DNA of 64,000 nt from Desmodesmus armatus (GCA_007449985.2 VIIQ02000189.1:1-64000), one strand, 5' to 3'. Positions 1 to 13,034 are shown, counted from the stretch's first letter. The notes: generated by a model from the sequence alone, not told the origin. Numbers and translations: made by a program.

Positions 1-148
1 GTAGGCGGCCCGCAGAGGAGCGTCATCACCATGCATGCTGAACCGGGCCTGCCGCAGGCCCAGGTGTGCCCCGTGGCTGCATGCGAGTGAAGCAAGTAAA
101 TGGATACAAAGAACGTGTAAGCCGTTGTGTGTCCCTTTTGCACTGCAG

Positions 149-3100
149 TATGCACGGGCAACCCGCCTCCTCAACCCAACAGCAACTTCTCCTGCCCTCC
201 CACAACAGCTGTGGGAGGCACATGTGTTGCCCAGTGCTCTAGTGGATTCAATGCCACCCCACCTCTGACAGCCCTTGCCTTGCTGGTGGTGTTTGGGGCA
301 AACCCAAGGGAAGATGCTCACCTCTTGGTAAGTGTGGGTACCACGCAGTCCCTCTAGTGATCGGCGGTACCAAAGTGTGCCAAGCGTGCACCTCCAACCT
401 TGCTCCATGGCGATCAGATTTCACTTGCATGACATGACAGAGCCATATGCCAATATGGTGTCATGAGCATACTACAACTGAAGACTTGCCTTCAAGCGCA
501 ACAGTCAGCACTGCAGGTGGCGTGATGATGTGCATCTGCAGGTCTCCCAACGATAACAGTTGAATGCAGCACGCGTCACTGGCCAAGCATGCTCAAGCAT
601 ACTGTCGTTTGTCATGTCTTTTGCAGTGTGCCGTGGCAACCCACCAAAGCTAGCCAATGGACGGTTCTCTTGTGGAAGGCTTGTCAGCAGCCTAGGACAG
701 AAAGTGACCCAATTGGGCGCACGTGCACAGCACAATGTGACGATGGAGCTTTTGGGTCCCCTTCATCAAAATGCACTTTTGACGGGCGTTGGAGTGCAGT
801 GCTAGGGGCATGCACAAGTGAGGCGCAACCTTTTGATGCTTGTTTTGTTTAGCTCCACCTAATGCAGCATCCAATGATGAGAACTGTTGTCAACCTGAGT
901 TCTGCTCGTGCTGGATCAGCCTGGCTTTCGTGTCGAAGCACCCCTTGCGTCACGCTCACTCATCACAAAAGCATTCCTCCCCTGAGTCAGCTGCATGGCA
1001 CATGTTGACTTTACCCTACTGAAGGCAACTTGACACCATATGCACCCATACACATTATGTCAGCGGTGAAGCTTATTTTGCTCAAGTGTGTGTTGCAACA
1101 TGCGTGAAGTTTGATCAAGCAACTTGGGTTGTAACACCGTGCCAGTAGTGCAAAGGGTTTTCTCACTACTAAAATTACTGCCAAAACCAAAGCCCAATCA
1201 GTGACCCATAATATTGTGTGCAGTTTGTGCAAGCTGACCCCCTCCCCTCACCTTTCCGTGCCTTACAGGATCCAACAACCGCTATTAGCCTCCGGGTTGT
1301 ACACTATCGCCTCAAGTGGCAGGTTGACGTGTCCCACAGTTGGCAACTTGTTGTCTGTGCAAGCTTGTGGAGGCAGTGTCAGACCTGACTTGTGGCACAC
1401 AGCAAACAGCGTCAACCAGCAGTGGCGCTTTGAGTTGGTGTCCGCACGCTTGACACTTACTACATCTCCTCCAAGGGCGCCCGCATGCCGTAGGTACTTG
1501 AGCACCCCAGAGTCAGTGGAAGCATTGGAGTTGACATGTGGTCTTCTAAAGGCCCTTATCAAGCGTGGCAATTGGTGCCGACAGGCATCGCCAACCCGTA
1601 CAACTTGAGGTCTGTGGGCCGCTCACAAGTGACCGTCGGCAACTGCAACAGTTGGTTGTCTGTCCAAGATTGTGTTGGTGGTGACAACTTGCTTGATCTG
1701 TGGTCTTCCAACAACAGTACCAACCAGGCTTTCGTCATCAACGCAACTGCGTGCGGTGCCCCAACTGTGCGGCTTGTGACACATGGTCTACAACCAACTG
1801 CACGACATGCAGGCCAGGCTTTACTCGGTTGCCGGATGGGACATGCGCAGGTGAGCTCAATCACTTCATTCATAGGTTGTGAAAGGACTTGACAAGCAGC
1901 CAAGTCATAGTGTGGTGTTTGTTATGTCGCTTGCAATCTTGTTGTTGGTGCACGACGTGGCACTCGTTATTGGGCCCCTCATTTCATGCAGCGAGGGTAC
2001 CAAATGTGGGCGGTGGTCCTACTGTGTTCCCGGGACCCTTGGTTGATATATGACTCCTTTTGATGGTGCAAAAATCATACTTGATTGGCCTTGGGGGACA
2101 AGGGGCTGGTGTTGGTTGTGAATTGGGCACTGCCTGGGATAGTGTGCATCAATGACAGCAATGCCACCATTAGCTACATAACATAATGTCACATTGCATC
2201 ACCATGTCGCACTGCATGACGCCCTGACAAACATCAACTAGACCGAACGTTTGGGCAGGCTAGTGCACCAGGCCAGTGCACCGCACCATCAAGGCCTTAT
2301 ACTTTCTCAAACAGACTCAAGTGTTCTCACAATGTTTCTGCTTGCAGGTTGTCCGCGTACATCCCTTCCTGACGCTCCTGCCAACACCGCTTGGCCCCCA
2401 AGTTGTGACAATGTTGCCCTCGGAAGTAACTGCACGGTCTCTTGTCCTGGTTCCACTGGGTTGGTCACCTTAACATGCGGCAGCAACCGCCAGTGGGGCC
2501 CTGCAGTTGGCACATGCAGAGCACTGGGTAAGGAACTGGACACACCATGCAGCCACTTGCGTCATTCCAGCAAATGTTTTTGCCAGCCTTAACCTAGGAA
2601 CTTTTTGAATTGTGGATGCATTGGGGCCCTAAACCCTAACAATCCTGGACATTTTCTGTGCCACTGGCTGCTCTGTGTGATATATATCTTGTGTAGAGCT
2701 TCCCATCATTGGGGGGTCCAAGGTCGCTTTGTACGAGCGTACTTGTCATGCCATGACTTTTTTTGCATGTTTATTGGTGCAGAATGCTCGCGTACATCCC
2801 TGCCCGCCCCTCCAGCCAACGTTGCATGGCCTGACGCCCCACAGTGCGACAAAGTGACAGCTGGAGCCGTGTGTAGGGCGTCTTGTGCTTCTGGCTTCAC
2901 TGGCAGTGTCTCTTCCACATGTAACAGCACCGGCCAATGGGGCCCAGCAAGTGGCACGTGTGCGCCTGTAGGTACGCCATGTCAGCACACAACAACTTTA
3001 TGGTGATCGTCAATAGTGTCGCATACGATCACAAAGCGTATCCCACCCTGCCGGTCAGGGTGGGACAGGGTGGGACAGGGTTACATGAATGCACATTTGT

Positions 3101-6100
3101 TAAATTTTTAACAGCGTGTTGCATGGTCAGTGTGTTTGAACCTCTAACAGTTTGTTGCATGGTCAGTGTGTCGAAAACTCTAACAGTGTGTTGCATGGTT
3201 GCAGCTGAAGTCTAAATCGGTCATTCTGATTGTGCTGCTTCTGCCAGAAGCAGCACAACCTTCCTTTTCAATGAACTAGTATGTTCACTGGAAAGGAATG
3301 CCGAAGGTGTGACGCAACCTGTCAGAGAAATAATAATGAACTAAATTCATTGCGTTGCATCAATGATCTTGAGTTCATTTCGGTTGCCTTGATTTGAGCA
3401 CATGCACGCACCATGACATGAGCTGACATTCAACCCGATATTCTGCATGTCGCAGTGTGCCGGCGCTCATCACTGCCTGCCCCACCTGCCAATGCTGCTT
3501 GGCAATCCGGATGTGACAATGTTGGCTTTGGAGCTAGATGTGAAGGCAGCTGTTCTGGTGGCTTCAATGGCACAGTGTCTTCTACTTGCGGCAGCGATGG
3601 GCGATGGGGCATTGCAAGTGGCATTTGTGCTGCATGTGGAGATTTGACCGGACACTGCGCTTCATGGGCTGAGTCGGGCATGTGTCAGGCAAATCCAGCT
3701 TTCATGCTGGGAACTGGGACATCACCTGGAAACTGCTTGACAAGCTGCAAAGCATGCCCCGACACAAGTGAGTAACCGGGGTGCACCCATGTGTGTGTTG
3801 TGTCACAGACCTTGTTGACAACCGGTGCTGTTGTGCAGTGGGGACTACAAGTATTGATGCAAGCCATTCATTGGCCAGGTGCCATGGTCAGAGCACATAG
3901 TGCAGCAGCACAGATTGGTCAAACACTTTGAACATCTTGTACAGCATGCATGGTTGCTTTGGTGTGCATGCGCTGCCCATGGCAAAAGTCTTGTCTGACA
4001 CAGCACTACATGATGGAGACATCGTAATTGATCGAGTGCAGTGGATCATGTTTCAGGATGCGTTTTCATGACATTCATCAGAGACGGAAAGAAATAATCT
4101 TGCTTGATCACAACTGCAGCACTTTCTGCATCCGCTGTCTCCACCTCTCTTTGTTACACAACATAGAAAGGCTAACGCCCAAGTTGCGTCAGTGCTGGAT
4201 CAATGCCTGCCAATTCTTGTTTTGGGGGTCAGGGGAGGCGCTACTGCAGTGTTGCTGTTGTCCACCTGCTGCACACTTGCTGCCGTTGGGGAACTGCTGC
4301 GAGAGGATTGTTGCTGGGGTACCTCAGCACCATTGCAGCTGCAGGCGCTACCAGCTGCTCCCACTAGCCAGGCTGGAATCAACCACGGCCTGGGAGATAA
4401 CTTAATCAGGTTCACCCCGCTGAACCCTAATGGACAACGGCATTCAAGTTGTTTGGCAAAATGTCCATTCAACATAGTCTCCCATAAGTGATTGCACTGG
4501 TAGTAACATTGCAGGCACCTTATGACAGAAAGAAAGAAAGAATCCGATACATCCCCTTTGTACCCTATGGCAACATGTGTTGTTGCTGTATATGTTGTCG
4601 TTGTTGTTGTGTGTCCCGGTGTGTAGGGAGGCAGTGTGCGATGGTCGACGGCACCCGCAACTGGGGGGGAGGCTACCGAGGAGCCGGAAGCGCAGATTAC
4701 ATTGTCCAAGATTATGGGGCGGCAAGGGCCTCAGCTATCGATTGTCAGGCTTGGTGCGCTTCAGAGCCGGCATGCTTGAATTGGGTGAGCGCGGCAATGT
4801 AGCAATGCAAAAATGGGCTTGACTAAGACATGCATTCAATTCGTTTGACATTGTGACAATGCCTTGCAGTGAAAGCCAGACTATCCAAGCCTCACGATGT
4901 TGGCGTCTACCCTTGGTGTGCGTGCGTACATCATGTTTGTTTGAGATGATGAAAATGCATGACACGCATTCTTGAGTGTGTCAACGTGCCTGATAAGAAC
5001 AAACGCACATCCCCGCGTTTGCTAACCAGGGGTTTCATGTGTCGATGGTGTGTTGTGCAGGTGTTTTACAAGGTCAACGGGGCATGCTTCCGGTTGAGGA
5101 ATACACCCACTGGCACTGATTTTGACCCACAATGGGTGTCTGGCGAATGCCACTCGCGACTAGGTTCCGGTGAGTGTGGCACAACGGCTAGACATTGTGG
5201 TCACCTTGGAGCAATTTGATAGACCATGGTAGTTGCAAGCACCACAGAGCTTCACACAGCAACCCAAGCAGCTCAGAGCATGCTGAAGCTTGTATGCCAT
5301 ACCGCCCCACCAAGCTTGTGTGCGTCGCGCTTTTGACGGTATGTACAAACCAAGTTGTGCTGCCACGTGATGGGTCAGACCATAGCTATGTATCAGGCTC
5401 TCAACCTAAAGATTTCGATCCAATACCACACATTTTGTTGCATGTCCCAGTAAATGATCATGTAGCAGTTTTGGGGGGTCACCTGATCTCAAGATACAAG
5501 GGGCAAGCGAGCCCAGTAACTCACTTTGTGCTTGCAGTGCACCAAACAAATCCCGTTTCCGCTGAGCCCATATGCAGTTGAGCTGAAAGTGCGTTTTGAG
5601 ATGCCCACCTGTGCATGCTCTGCCTCCCACACAACGGAAAAAAATCGTTCTTGAAACCATCAATGCATATCAACAAACGGACGGCCTCAAAGTAGCAGAG
5701 ACACGGCATCTAGGAGGTTAAAACTGTAAGGGCAATCTCTGCTGAAACTGCAGGATTGTGCCTCTAAATGCCACGCACACCAAGCTGCGTGCTATCGCAG
5801 TAGGCAACATGCAAGGCAGTTCTCATGCAAGGGATTGTCAACTTACCTCTGGCCTTGTTGCTGTCTGTGTGTCAACATGAGTGGTCACGAGGAGAAGGCG
5901 TCACGCTGATGTTGAGGCATAAGCTGACAGCTCAACAGATAGGACCAGATAATCAGGCATAGGATGATACAGACAATAGCCCCTTCAGGCCATGGGCCCA
6001 GTATGACGAAGGCAGCTCAACGTCATCAATCACATCAAACCCATACCCCCGAGCCTTGTGATGTCTAGCAACACCCCTACACAGCAAGGCAGCAGGGAAT

Positions 6101-9100
6101 GGCAGGAAGCACATAGGCTTTCTAGTCCAGCACCCACAGACATTGACACAGCTGTACACCTGCAGCATGCCGGAAAAATCACAAATAAATCTCCAACGTC
6201 CCCTTGCGCTAGGGTGTTGATTGTTCGGCATAAATTGAGCCACATGCTGACACCTTGATACTCACCGCTAAAAGAGCCTCACCGTTCGTATGCAAAGCCG
6301 GGCTTGCAAGCTCAAAATGTAATGTGCACCCACTCACGACTGCGACATGGCACCAGTGACCGCGTGGTTATTTCACGCGACAACCAATGGTTTTTTTTTG
6401 TCTGTCACCACTGCCACTCTCTTTCCCTGCCGTCACTCTCTCCCCATGCTATTCTGAAATAAATCCGGGCGTGCCCACTGACCCAGCAGTTTTGCAACCC
6501 TAGCACCAGCCGAAACAAACTTCTGGCACGATCAACATATGCTTGCATCATGCAGTTGGAAACACTGGCACCCGGTTGCATTTGAACATGTGTTTGTGGG
6601 CGATCCTCCACTTGCAGGCTATGGCGGCATCACTTCAAAAAAGTCTGCAACCAAGTGTGTGGACACACCGCATCTCAACAACGGTGCTCAGGTATGTGGA
6701 TGGTGGTGAAGGCACTGGTGAATATGTCTGATACAATGTTGGCTGAAGAGCAATGAGTTTGGTGAGGTCAAGTTTGCTTGCAGAAGTGTCATGTGGTCGC
6801 GCACCCGCGGCTGTGGTGCGGCCTTGTTGTATTAGACATGTACATGGTAGGTGCGACCATACCACAGTGCACCGCCAGCTTCAGGCGGCGGACACCCGGC
6901 TAGGCTTGCCGCATCTTCAAACCGGCTGAGGTCATCAATGCCACTGACGATCAGTGCCACAAGGGGCTTTAAACTTTTTTTTACCAAAAACACAAGCTTG
7001 ACACTGGCTATTCCCGCCGCTCCGGATGAGCTACTCTCAATGGCCATCCATGCCTCACCCAATCTGCCGGTCTACTCGAATGTTTCGCTGCAGGTGCAAA
7101 TCCTTGCGTGCAATGGCTCCCCCAACCAGCGCTTTGAGTTGGTTGGTGACAGCCTGCGCTGGCTTGGGACCAACAAGTGCCTGGATGTCAGAGAAGGTGG
7201 TATAGGTGAGGTGCCCTTCTTTGCTGCCAAGGACCTACAAGCACAACCCAGCTACATGATTGGGCCTTCAGCGTGTGCCACAACATGTATGCTGGCACAA
7301 GAGCGCCGCAAAGTTGCATGCAAGGCAACACATCACCGTACTCGACCATGCACAGCTCAATTACCTGGTTGAGGCATACCACAAGCAGTAGTTGGCTGTT
7401 ACTGAACTACAATGTGACGAACATATATCTGCCGGAACTGAATAGGCCTGATGATTTTGCCACCACATTGTTAGCCTTGGTAGTGACTCCCAGTGAGAGT
7501 CTCACAATTCCGCAATGGTGATGTGGCCTGTTCTAATTGTTCATGCTCGTTGGGTGTCGGGCAGTCAGTTCGGCAAATGTAATTGACATCTATGATGTAC
7601 CTTTGCCCAACATATAGCCCACCAGACAATACCCTCTAGGCATGACAAATCTGGGTGTGCCAAGGTGGGATACTGTGCATGATGTCGACATGATCAGTGG
7701 TCAAGAGGCGCAAATGAAGAATTGTGGCATGCGCTCCGAGTGTTGGACTGCTCATATCCTGAAGCAACTCGTCTGCCAAGACTCTCAGAGCGGCTCCCTG
7801 AGCTGCATAAGTGTAGCAAACCAAGCTGCTGACTAACTACTTCATGTTTCTGCTGCTGAACTCTTGCAGTTGACCGCACCCGAGTGCAAGTGTTTGATTG
7901 CCTTTATAATGAAGCCCAACGGTGGTTCTACGATGCCAAAAAGCGTCTGCACCCTCACAAGGCACCTACCAAGTGCCTCGACCTACATGAAGGCTCGACT
8001 GTTGACGGAAACTACCTGCAGATCTTTGAGTGCAACGATCAAGACCACCAAGTGTTCAACGCCAACGTGCCTGACCTGAAGCCTGGCTTCCTTGGAAGCA
8101 ATGGTGTTTTCAACAACGAAATCCGCACCTTTCTGACTAACGACAGGTGCATTGACGTCCTCGATCTTAACTTCAACGATGGGGCACCCGTTGCCATACA
8201 CAACTGCAACGGAGGCAACAACCAGCGCTGGTGGTGGGATGACAGGGGAGGCTTCCTACGACTTAGCAGCACACACATGGCCACCAAGTGCTTGGATGCG
8301 GTTGGAGGCGACCAAGGTGAAGATTGAGTTTGCACTACATTAGCATTGCACGTGCAAGTGCCGCAGCCGTTCGTTGTGCCAGGTGTACCAAGCCATGGTT
8401 GGGATCCTGTGAGCACTGACAAGCTGGACATTCAAATACATGAAAATTGACATGCTCCCGCATAGTGGCAGCGCATGAGTGCAAACTTCAAGCTGAACCC
8501 AGGACAGCATCTGCAAATGCACATGTCACATATACATATACATGGTATACCATCATGTTGGTGGAAACAAGCTTGTTGGCTGGATTGTCCAACATTTTAA
8601 CAATCATCTTGCTTGCAAGGCCCTTGCCAATCTGGTGACCAGATACCAGGTACTGAGGTGAGCCTGGCAAACTGCTCCTGTCGCAGGTGCCAAGATCACA
8701 ATCCATAACTGCCACGGGGGTCCCAACCAGCGCTGGTTCAGTGACCGATTTGGCCGCCTGCGCCCTTACCACGCACCATCAATGTGCCTCGACATTACTG
8801 GTGGCAACACTGCTAATGTGAGTTATGTTACTGAGTCATTGTGTTCTGACGTCCCGGCGGCTTTCAGGGAAAGAAATGTAAGCCGCAAGGCCTGAAATTC
8901 TCCCATTGACATGTCGTAAGCTCGCTTTATGCAGCTGCAGGGTCAGCTGCATGCCTTACTACCTGATTTAGTAAGGACAGCTGCAGGGTCAACCCAATTA
9001 GCAGCGCTGATTTGCAGGTGCTTGATCAATGGTGGGGGACGAAAAAAGTCACCTCTGACATGAGAAGTTTGGCTGTTAGATGTTTGCACCTATACTGGCA

Positions 9101-9317
9101 TGTTGAAAGGCAACAACTGTCAAACCACACGTCAACATGACATGTACCTGTCGGCTGCGATTGTGTCACTGACACATTTGGCACTCGAGACCAAGGCGTA
9201 AACGTCATCCTAACTTATACTGTTGCTGCTGTGTACCTGCATCTGCAGCGCACTCCCCTCCAGCTCTCGGGCTGCTTGGAGGAGAACCGACAGAAGTGGT
9301 ACATTGGGAACCTATGA
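149..9317 (+). CDS. mosaic secreted protein: sushi/CCP, ricin-type lectin, ShKT, PAN modules (5' end outside window)
   Basis: Thirteen exons: 149-327, 627-817, 1269-1850, 2348-2527, 2783-2971, 3456-3767, 4627-4784, 5061-5169, 6618-6691, 7094-7205, 7870-8316, 8687-8817, 9249-9317 (TGA). Seen: exons 1, 2, 4 and 5 are sushi (CCP) modules with the Cys, Trp and Gly pattern ending like CNSTGQWGPASGTC; exon 3 is ricin-B-like (NQQWRF, LLSVQACGG) followed by a Cys-rich EGF/furin-like tail; exon 6 is sushi plus ShKT (CASWAESGMCQANPAFM); exons 7-8 resemble a PAN/apple domain; exons 9-13 form a ricin-type beta-trefoil (KCLDL, NNQRWWW, NQRW, RQKWYIG). Splice phases match at all exon joins except after exons 1 and 2, which are each one base short. 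Exons 1-3 contain frame breaks; exons 4-13 are clean. Inferred: a glycan-binding cell-surface or extracellular protein. The first exon starts in phase 1, so the signal peptide must lie upstream. The exact exon set between 5.2 and 6.6 kb is uncertain. Confidence 0.72.
1269..1850 (+). other. ricin-like lectin plus Cys-rich exon with five frame breaks
   Basis: Exon 3 of the mosaic gene. The reading frame starts with SNNRY, then jumps near 1285, 1450, 1494, 1520 and 1745, yet the protein pieces join into a recognisable lectin (LLSVQACGG, NQQWRF, then LSVQDCVGGDNLLDLW) and a Cys-rich tail (RCPNCAACDTW, TTCRPGFTRLPDGTC). The acceptor ends in TTACAG and the donor is GCAG/GTGAGC, with phase 1 at both ends, like the neighbouring modules. 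Total length is compatible with phase 1-1, so the breaks cancel (about six missing bases). No translated product is possible from the sequence as given. Confidence 0.65.
3109..3204 (+). repeat. 36-bp tandem repeat, 2.7 copies
   Basis: Copies start at 3109, 3145 and 3181, each beginning TAACAG followed by a TGTTGCATGGT core. It lies in the intron between sushi exons 5 and 6 of the mosaic gene, directly upstream of a set of hairpins. Confidence 0.85.
3228..3298. other. two adjacent near-perfect hairpins in an intron
   Basis: Arms 3228-3243 and 3245-3260 pair at 15 of 16 positions; arms 3261-3276 and 3283-3298 pair at 14 of 16 with a 6-base loop. No coding or tRNA signal is seen. They could be a small inverted-repeat element or a structured RNA. 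Confidence 0.6.
8929..8990. other. hairpin flanked by direct repeats
   Basis: An 8-bp perfect stem (CCTTACTA and TAGTAAGG) with a 7-base loop sits between two copies of CAGCTGCAGGGTCA-like sequence. It lies in the last-but-one intron of the mosaic gene. Confidence 0.5.
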
Positions 9318-12300
9318 GGCCTCCTTGTGCAGTGTTCATGCAGTCTCCAGCTCGAGGTCTGCCCCCTCACGATCACACGGGGCATGCATGCAAGCAATTG
9401 CTTGCTGGTTGCTTGCTGCTTGCTTGCTGCTTGCTTGCTTGCTCGCAAGTTCCTCCGAAGTAAGCCGCATGGCGAGCATGGCAAACCGGCATGGCAGTCA
9501 ACTCAAAGGCCCGCGGTTCTAACCAGTTTGCCGCAAGTGCTGAACCTGCAGCAAATTGTTCCCGACCTGTGGCGACACCTAAGGTTGCGACAGGTTTGGC
9601 AGAGGTTTGGGAGAGGAGAAGAGTGTATGGCGGGATAGAAAGACAGGTGTGACATGCGTGTCATGCTTGCTGCATGACATTGCTTGGTGAGTTGTAAACT
9701 TGTAGAGTTGTTGCGGACTTGATATGAAAGCACAGAAGCCCCTCAGGGGCAACACTGCTTGGTAGTACATTTATCTCGTTGTCGTTGGAAGGGGCCCACA
9801 ACCGCTAGGTTGGAGGTGAATTTGTCTAAGGGGGTTGGTTTGGATGGGGTCGGCCATGCACATTGGCTGCTTTGGATGGGGGGTAGTCGTAGTCATTGTG
9901 GGACACCATGCCTGACGCCTTCAGTAGGGAGTTGTGTGCATGTGCATGTTTGGGCAGAGGCGTTGGGTGACTTTTGGTTGCAAGCCACATGCACTGTGCA
10001 CGCTTCATGCATGTTGGCGTCACATAGTGGTTGATATGTGTGGGTGGGTGTCTGTGGGCTCCTTGCTTTCAAAATGCACTGGTCACCACCGTCAGGAGTC
10101 CTGGAGACTCTGATTATGTGAATGTTTGTTGAGGTTTACAATTGTGTTGTGTACGGTGTTCGCATTCCCTTGAGTACTCAAGTGTGATACATTACTTGTT
10201 AGGATTCCTTGGTTGGTGAGTCATGCGATATGGACGCTGTCTTCATCACTTATGCCATGTGGATTCATTTGCTTCATAGGTCTTGTTAGTCTTTGTCATT
10301 CATGCTGTCTTGTTGTAACTCTGTCAATAAAGGCTTGAAATTGAAGAGTGAATGTGCCTTCAATGCAGACACCCCACCAACGTTGTTCAGCCAAGATGGT
10401 GCTGGGAAAATCATGGAGTAAATGTTGACTCAACCCAAAGAGCCAGTGACCATGTTCATCACTTTTTCCCTTCGTGGCGCAGGCCATCAACCGAGTCTTG
10501 AAGAGGTGCCTTACCAGCATGCATATCATGTGACTGGTCACTCACTCAGCAGAACACACAAGCCTTGAGTGGGCTACTCAAATCTCAACAGACATCACGC
10601 TCACCACTCCCAGATGGCAGATGTGCTGAACCCAAGGGTAGACAAAGTATCACATTACCCTTGCCACACATGCCATGAGCTCATGATGTATACACGCAAC
10701 TTTCATGCACACCCCTCGGCTGTAGTGCAGCCACGAATGGCAATGCCACTGTCTGCGGCAGGCAGGCAGGCCCTACTTCCGCGCAGAATCTGCACTTGCA
10801 AATGCAAGCAGCAAGCCTTGTTGCAATGCGACATTGCCACATAACTGCACATTTGCGTTCATTGGCATGCACACCAGCATGGTGTATCAAAAATCGTCCC
10901 CACACAAAGCTCCCCTCAAGCAACATGGATCTGTGGTGGCATGCATTATTGGCCACAATGATTCACCTATTGCATCGACCTCCCCTGGAGGGAGATGGGG
11001 ATGCAGCGGTCCTTCACCCCCAGGAGAAGCAGTAAGTCACAACACGGGTGAAAAATCGCCGTTGCCAGACCAGGGTGCGCAATTTCCGTTTCAACACATG
11101 TATAATAATCATTTCAAACCTTGCTGAAAGAGTGCCGATGCCAATGTACGCGGACCTGAATTGGACACAGCGTAGCATCCATTCCAAAATCCTACACGAC
11201 AAAAGTCTTAAATTTTAACGCTGATAATCATGCACTGACCAAAACGTGCAATAAAGGCCTCCCTGGGGACTACTCAGCCCTAGCAGTACAGAATCCAGGA
11301 TGCGATCCTGACTACCCATGGGATGCCGCAAATGTCATGTTGTTGCCTCATTAGTGTTGGAAAAAGGCCAGCACTGTCGTAAGGCATGCTGGCCGGGGAT
11401 GACGTGATGATGGTACATCGACAACGGATGTTCTGGAAGAAGGCTATGGAGATGTGTACGTTTTGGCAACGGAGTGCAACCACTAGATCAGCAGGGAACA
11501 AGCATCGCGCACTGTCAGATGTGTGTACACATACGGATCTGCTGCTGATCAACTCGTGGCAACGCCAACAGGGTGGCCCGCACGCACGCTGCTGACGCAA
11601 GATACGTGGCGTTAATCATCAACATGACTGTTTGCACAGTCAGTGCAGGAGCGGTCATGTTCCAACCTGCACAAACTGTGGTGCTACTGCTGATGGGGTA
11701 TGTGGTGCTACTGCTGATGGGGATCTGTGCTGTTGCTGTGTGCAGTTTGTGCCAAACATCAACAACTTTGCCTTCCACACAATTATATTGGAACAACAAA
11801 ACCAACACCTGCAAAATCTTATAGCACGTGCTGTGTGCACCAGCCAGGCTAATATGGAGGTCGATGCAGTACTGTCGCCTCTGGCGCCAGCCGTTCTATT
11901 ACACTGTTGTAGGTGGCATGAGCCCACTAACATGGGTCGCTCAAGATGAAGCTTCAAGCACTGCTGTCGCACATCATGAGCAGCAGCTGGCAGCTGAGAT
12001 GATCATCATCTGCGGTAGCTCCATTACTGCTTCGGCGGCTGCTGGTCATCCTAGGCCATTGCATTTGGGAATCCTGGCTGTTGTCAACCATATACACACA
12101 ATATGGCCCAAAAGAGTTTGCCTCTCTTGGGTTTTGCTTGCCTTGAATGCACGGCGCAGTCACTGCTCAAGACTTGAACTACATGCTGCACTCATGGGAA
12201 CATTTAACCAAGAACTGCAGGTTCAGTTGACCAGGCGCAGCCGTCGGTGTCACAAGCACAACATGGCATAAATGAGAAACCTGATCAAGTGCAAGCCCTG

Positions 12301-12320
12301 TGACGGCACAGGTGTCCTCA
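9318..12320. other. intergenic, no supported gene
   Basis: After the mosaic gene there is a short GCTTG-rich stretch (about 9395-9450) and then unique-looking sequence. Reading frames here are short, lack recognisable motifs and have no matching splice sites. I see no RNA gene. Confidence 0.5.
9693..9697 (+). promoter_or_regulatory. possible TGTAA polyadenylation signal of mosaic gene
   Basis: TGTAA is the usual poly(A) signal in chlorophycean algae. This copy lies about 375 bases after the stop codon at 9317. A five-base motif occurs by chance, so support is weak. Confidence 0.3.
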
Positions 12321-13034
12321 TCAGCATCCGATCCAGCCCATGCTGCACAAGTCACCCCAACCCTCGAAGGCAAGCTTCGTTTCACCACCGGGCGGCTTAC
12401 GCGTTGGTGTGCCATTGCCTGTAGCAGGGGGTGGATCCGCTGCTGCTGCCCTGTCGACAGTTTGTGGGGGTGCCTTGCCCTTCACTGCTGGGCTGCGTGA
12501 GGGTGCAGCTCTGTCCTGCATCGCTGGGCTTTGCGGAGGTTCTGCATCTACGTTTTCAAGTGGTGGGCTTTGTGCTGGTGACGTCCTTTGCTGCCTAGAC
12601 TGCGACCGCTCCTTCCGGCTTGTGGTTGCCAACGCACGCCTTGCAGACAGTGTTGGCATCCCAGCGTTGATGCTGTATGCAGGATGCTGACGTGACATCT
12701 GGGCGGCATCCTGTGTAGCATTGCAATTGCACCAATATTGGTGTGCAAAGAGTGGGGCGTGAACCCTTGTCATTACACTGACAATGAAGCCCAGAAATGA
12801 ACAAACTAACCCCAGCTGGGAGGTGATGCTCCACCCTGCACAGCCAGGTGGCAGGTGCAGGGCTGTCCATTTCCGGGCTGCCGTGTCACTGCTTTCACAA
12901 GCCACAAGCATGTGCCTCACCTGACGAACAATGGTGGTCGCTGTTCGTTTCTCTCTGTCTTGAGCTGCTGTGCAGCATGTTGCTAATGTGGTCAGTGCCA
13001 ACAGCAGCACAAGTCCGGCTTTTGCACACTGCAT
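12321..13034 (-). CDS. secreted Pro/Ser-rich protein, possible 210-base in-frame intron
   Basis: The 237-residue frame starts with a clear signal peptide: Lys near the N-terminus, then a Leu/Ala hydrophobic core (GLVLLLALTTLATCCTAAQ). The C-terminal part is basic, then rich in Pro, Ser, Ala and Gln. Good splice signals (donor after residue 38 at 12921, acceptor before 12710) bracket 210 bases, a multiple of three without a stop, so spliced and unspliced forms both stay in frame. The spliced protein would be 167 residues. No family recognised. The lone frame and signal peptide are the support; function is unknown. Confidence 0.45.
   Translation of the reverse strand: MQCAKAGLVLLLALTTLATCCTAAQDREKRTATTIVRQVRHMLVACESSDTAARKWTALHLPPGCAGWSITSQLGLVCSFLGFIVSVMTRVHAPLFAHQYWCNCNATQDAAQMSRQHPAYSINAGMPTLSARRALATTSRKERSQSRQQRTSPAQSPPLENVDAEPPQSPAMQDRAAPSRSPAVKGKAPPQTVDRAAAADPPPATGNGTPTRKPPGGETKLAFEGWGDLCSMGWIGC

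Noticed and set aside
3632..3767. ShKT domain as a sign of a toxin gene
   Set aside because: ShKT modules are common in non-toxic extracellular algal and plant proteins; here it is one module of a large mosaic protein.
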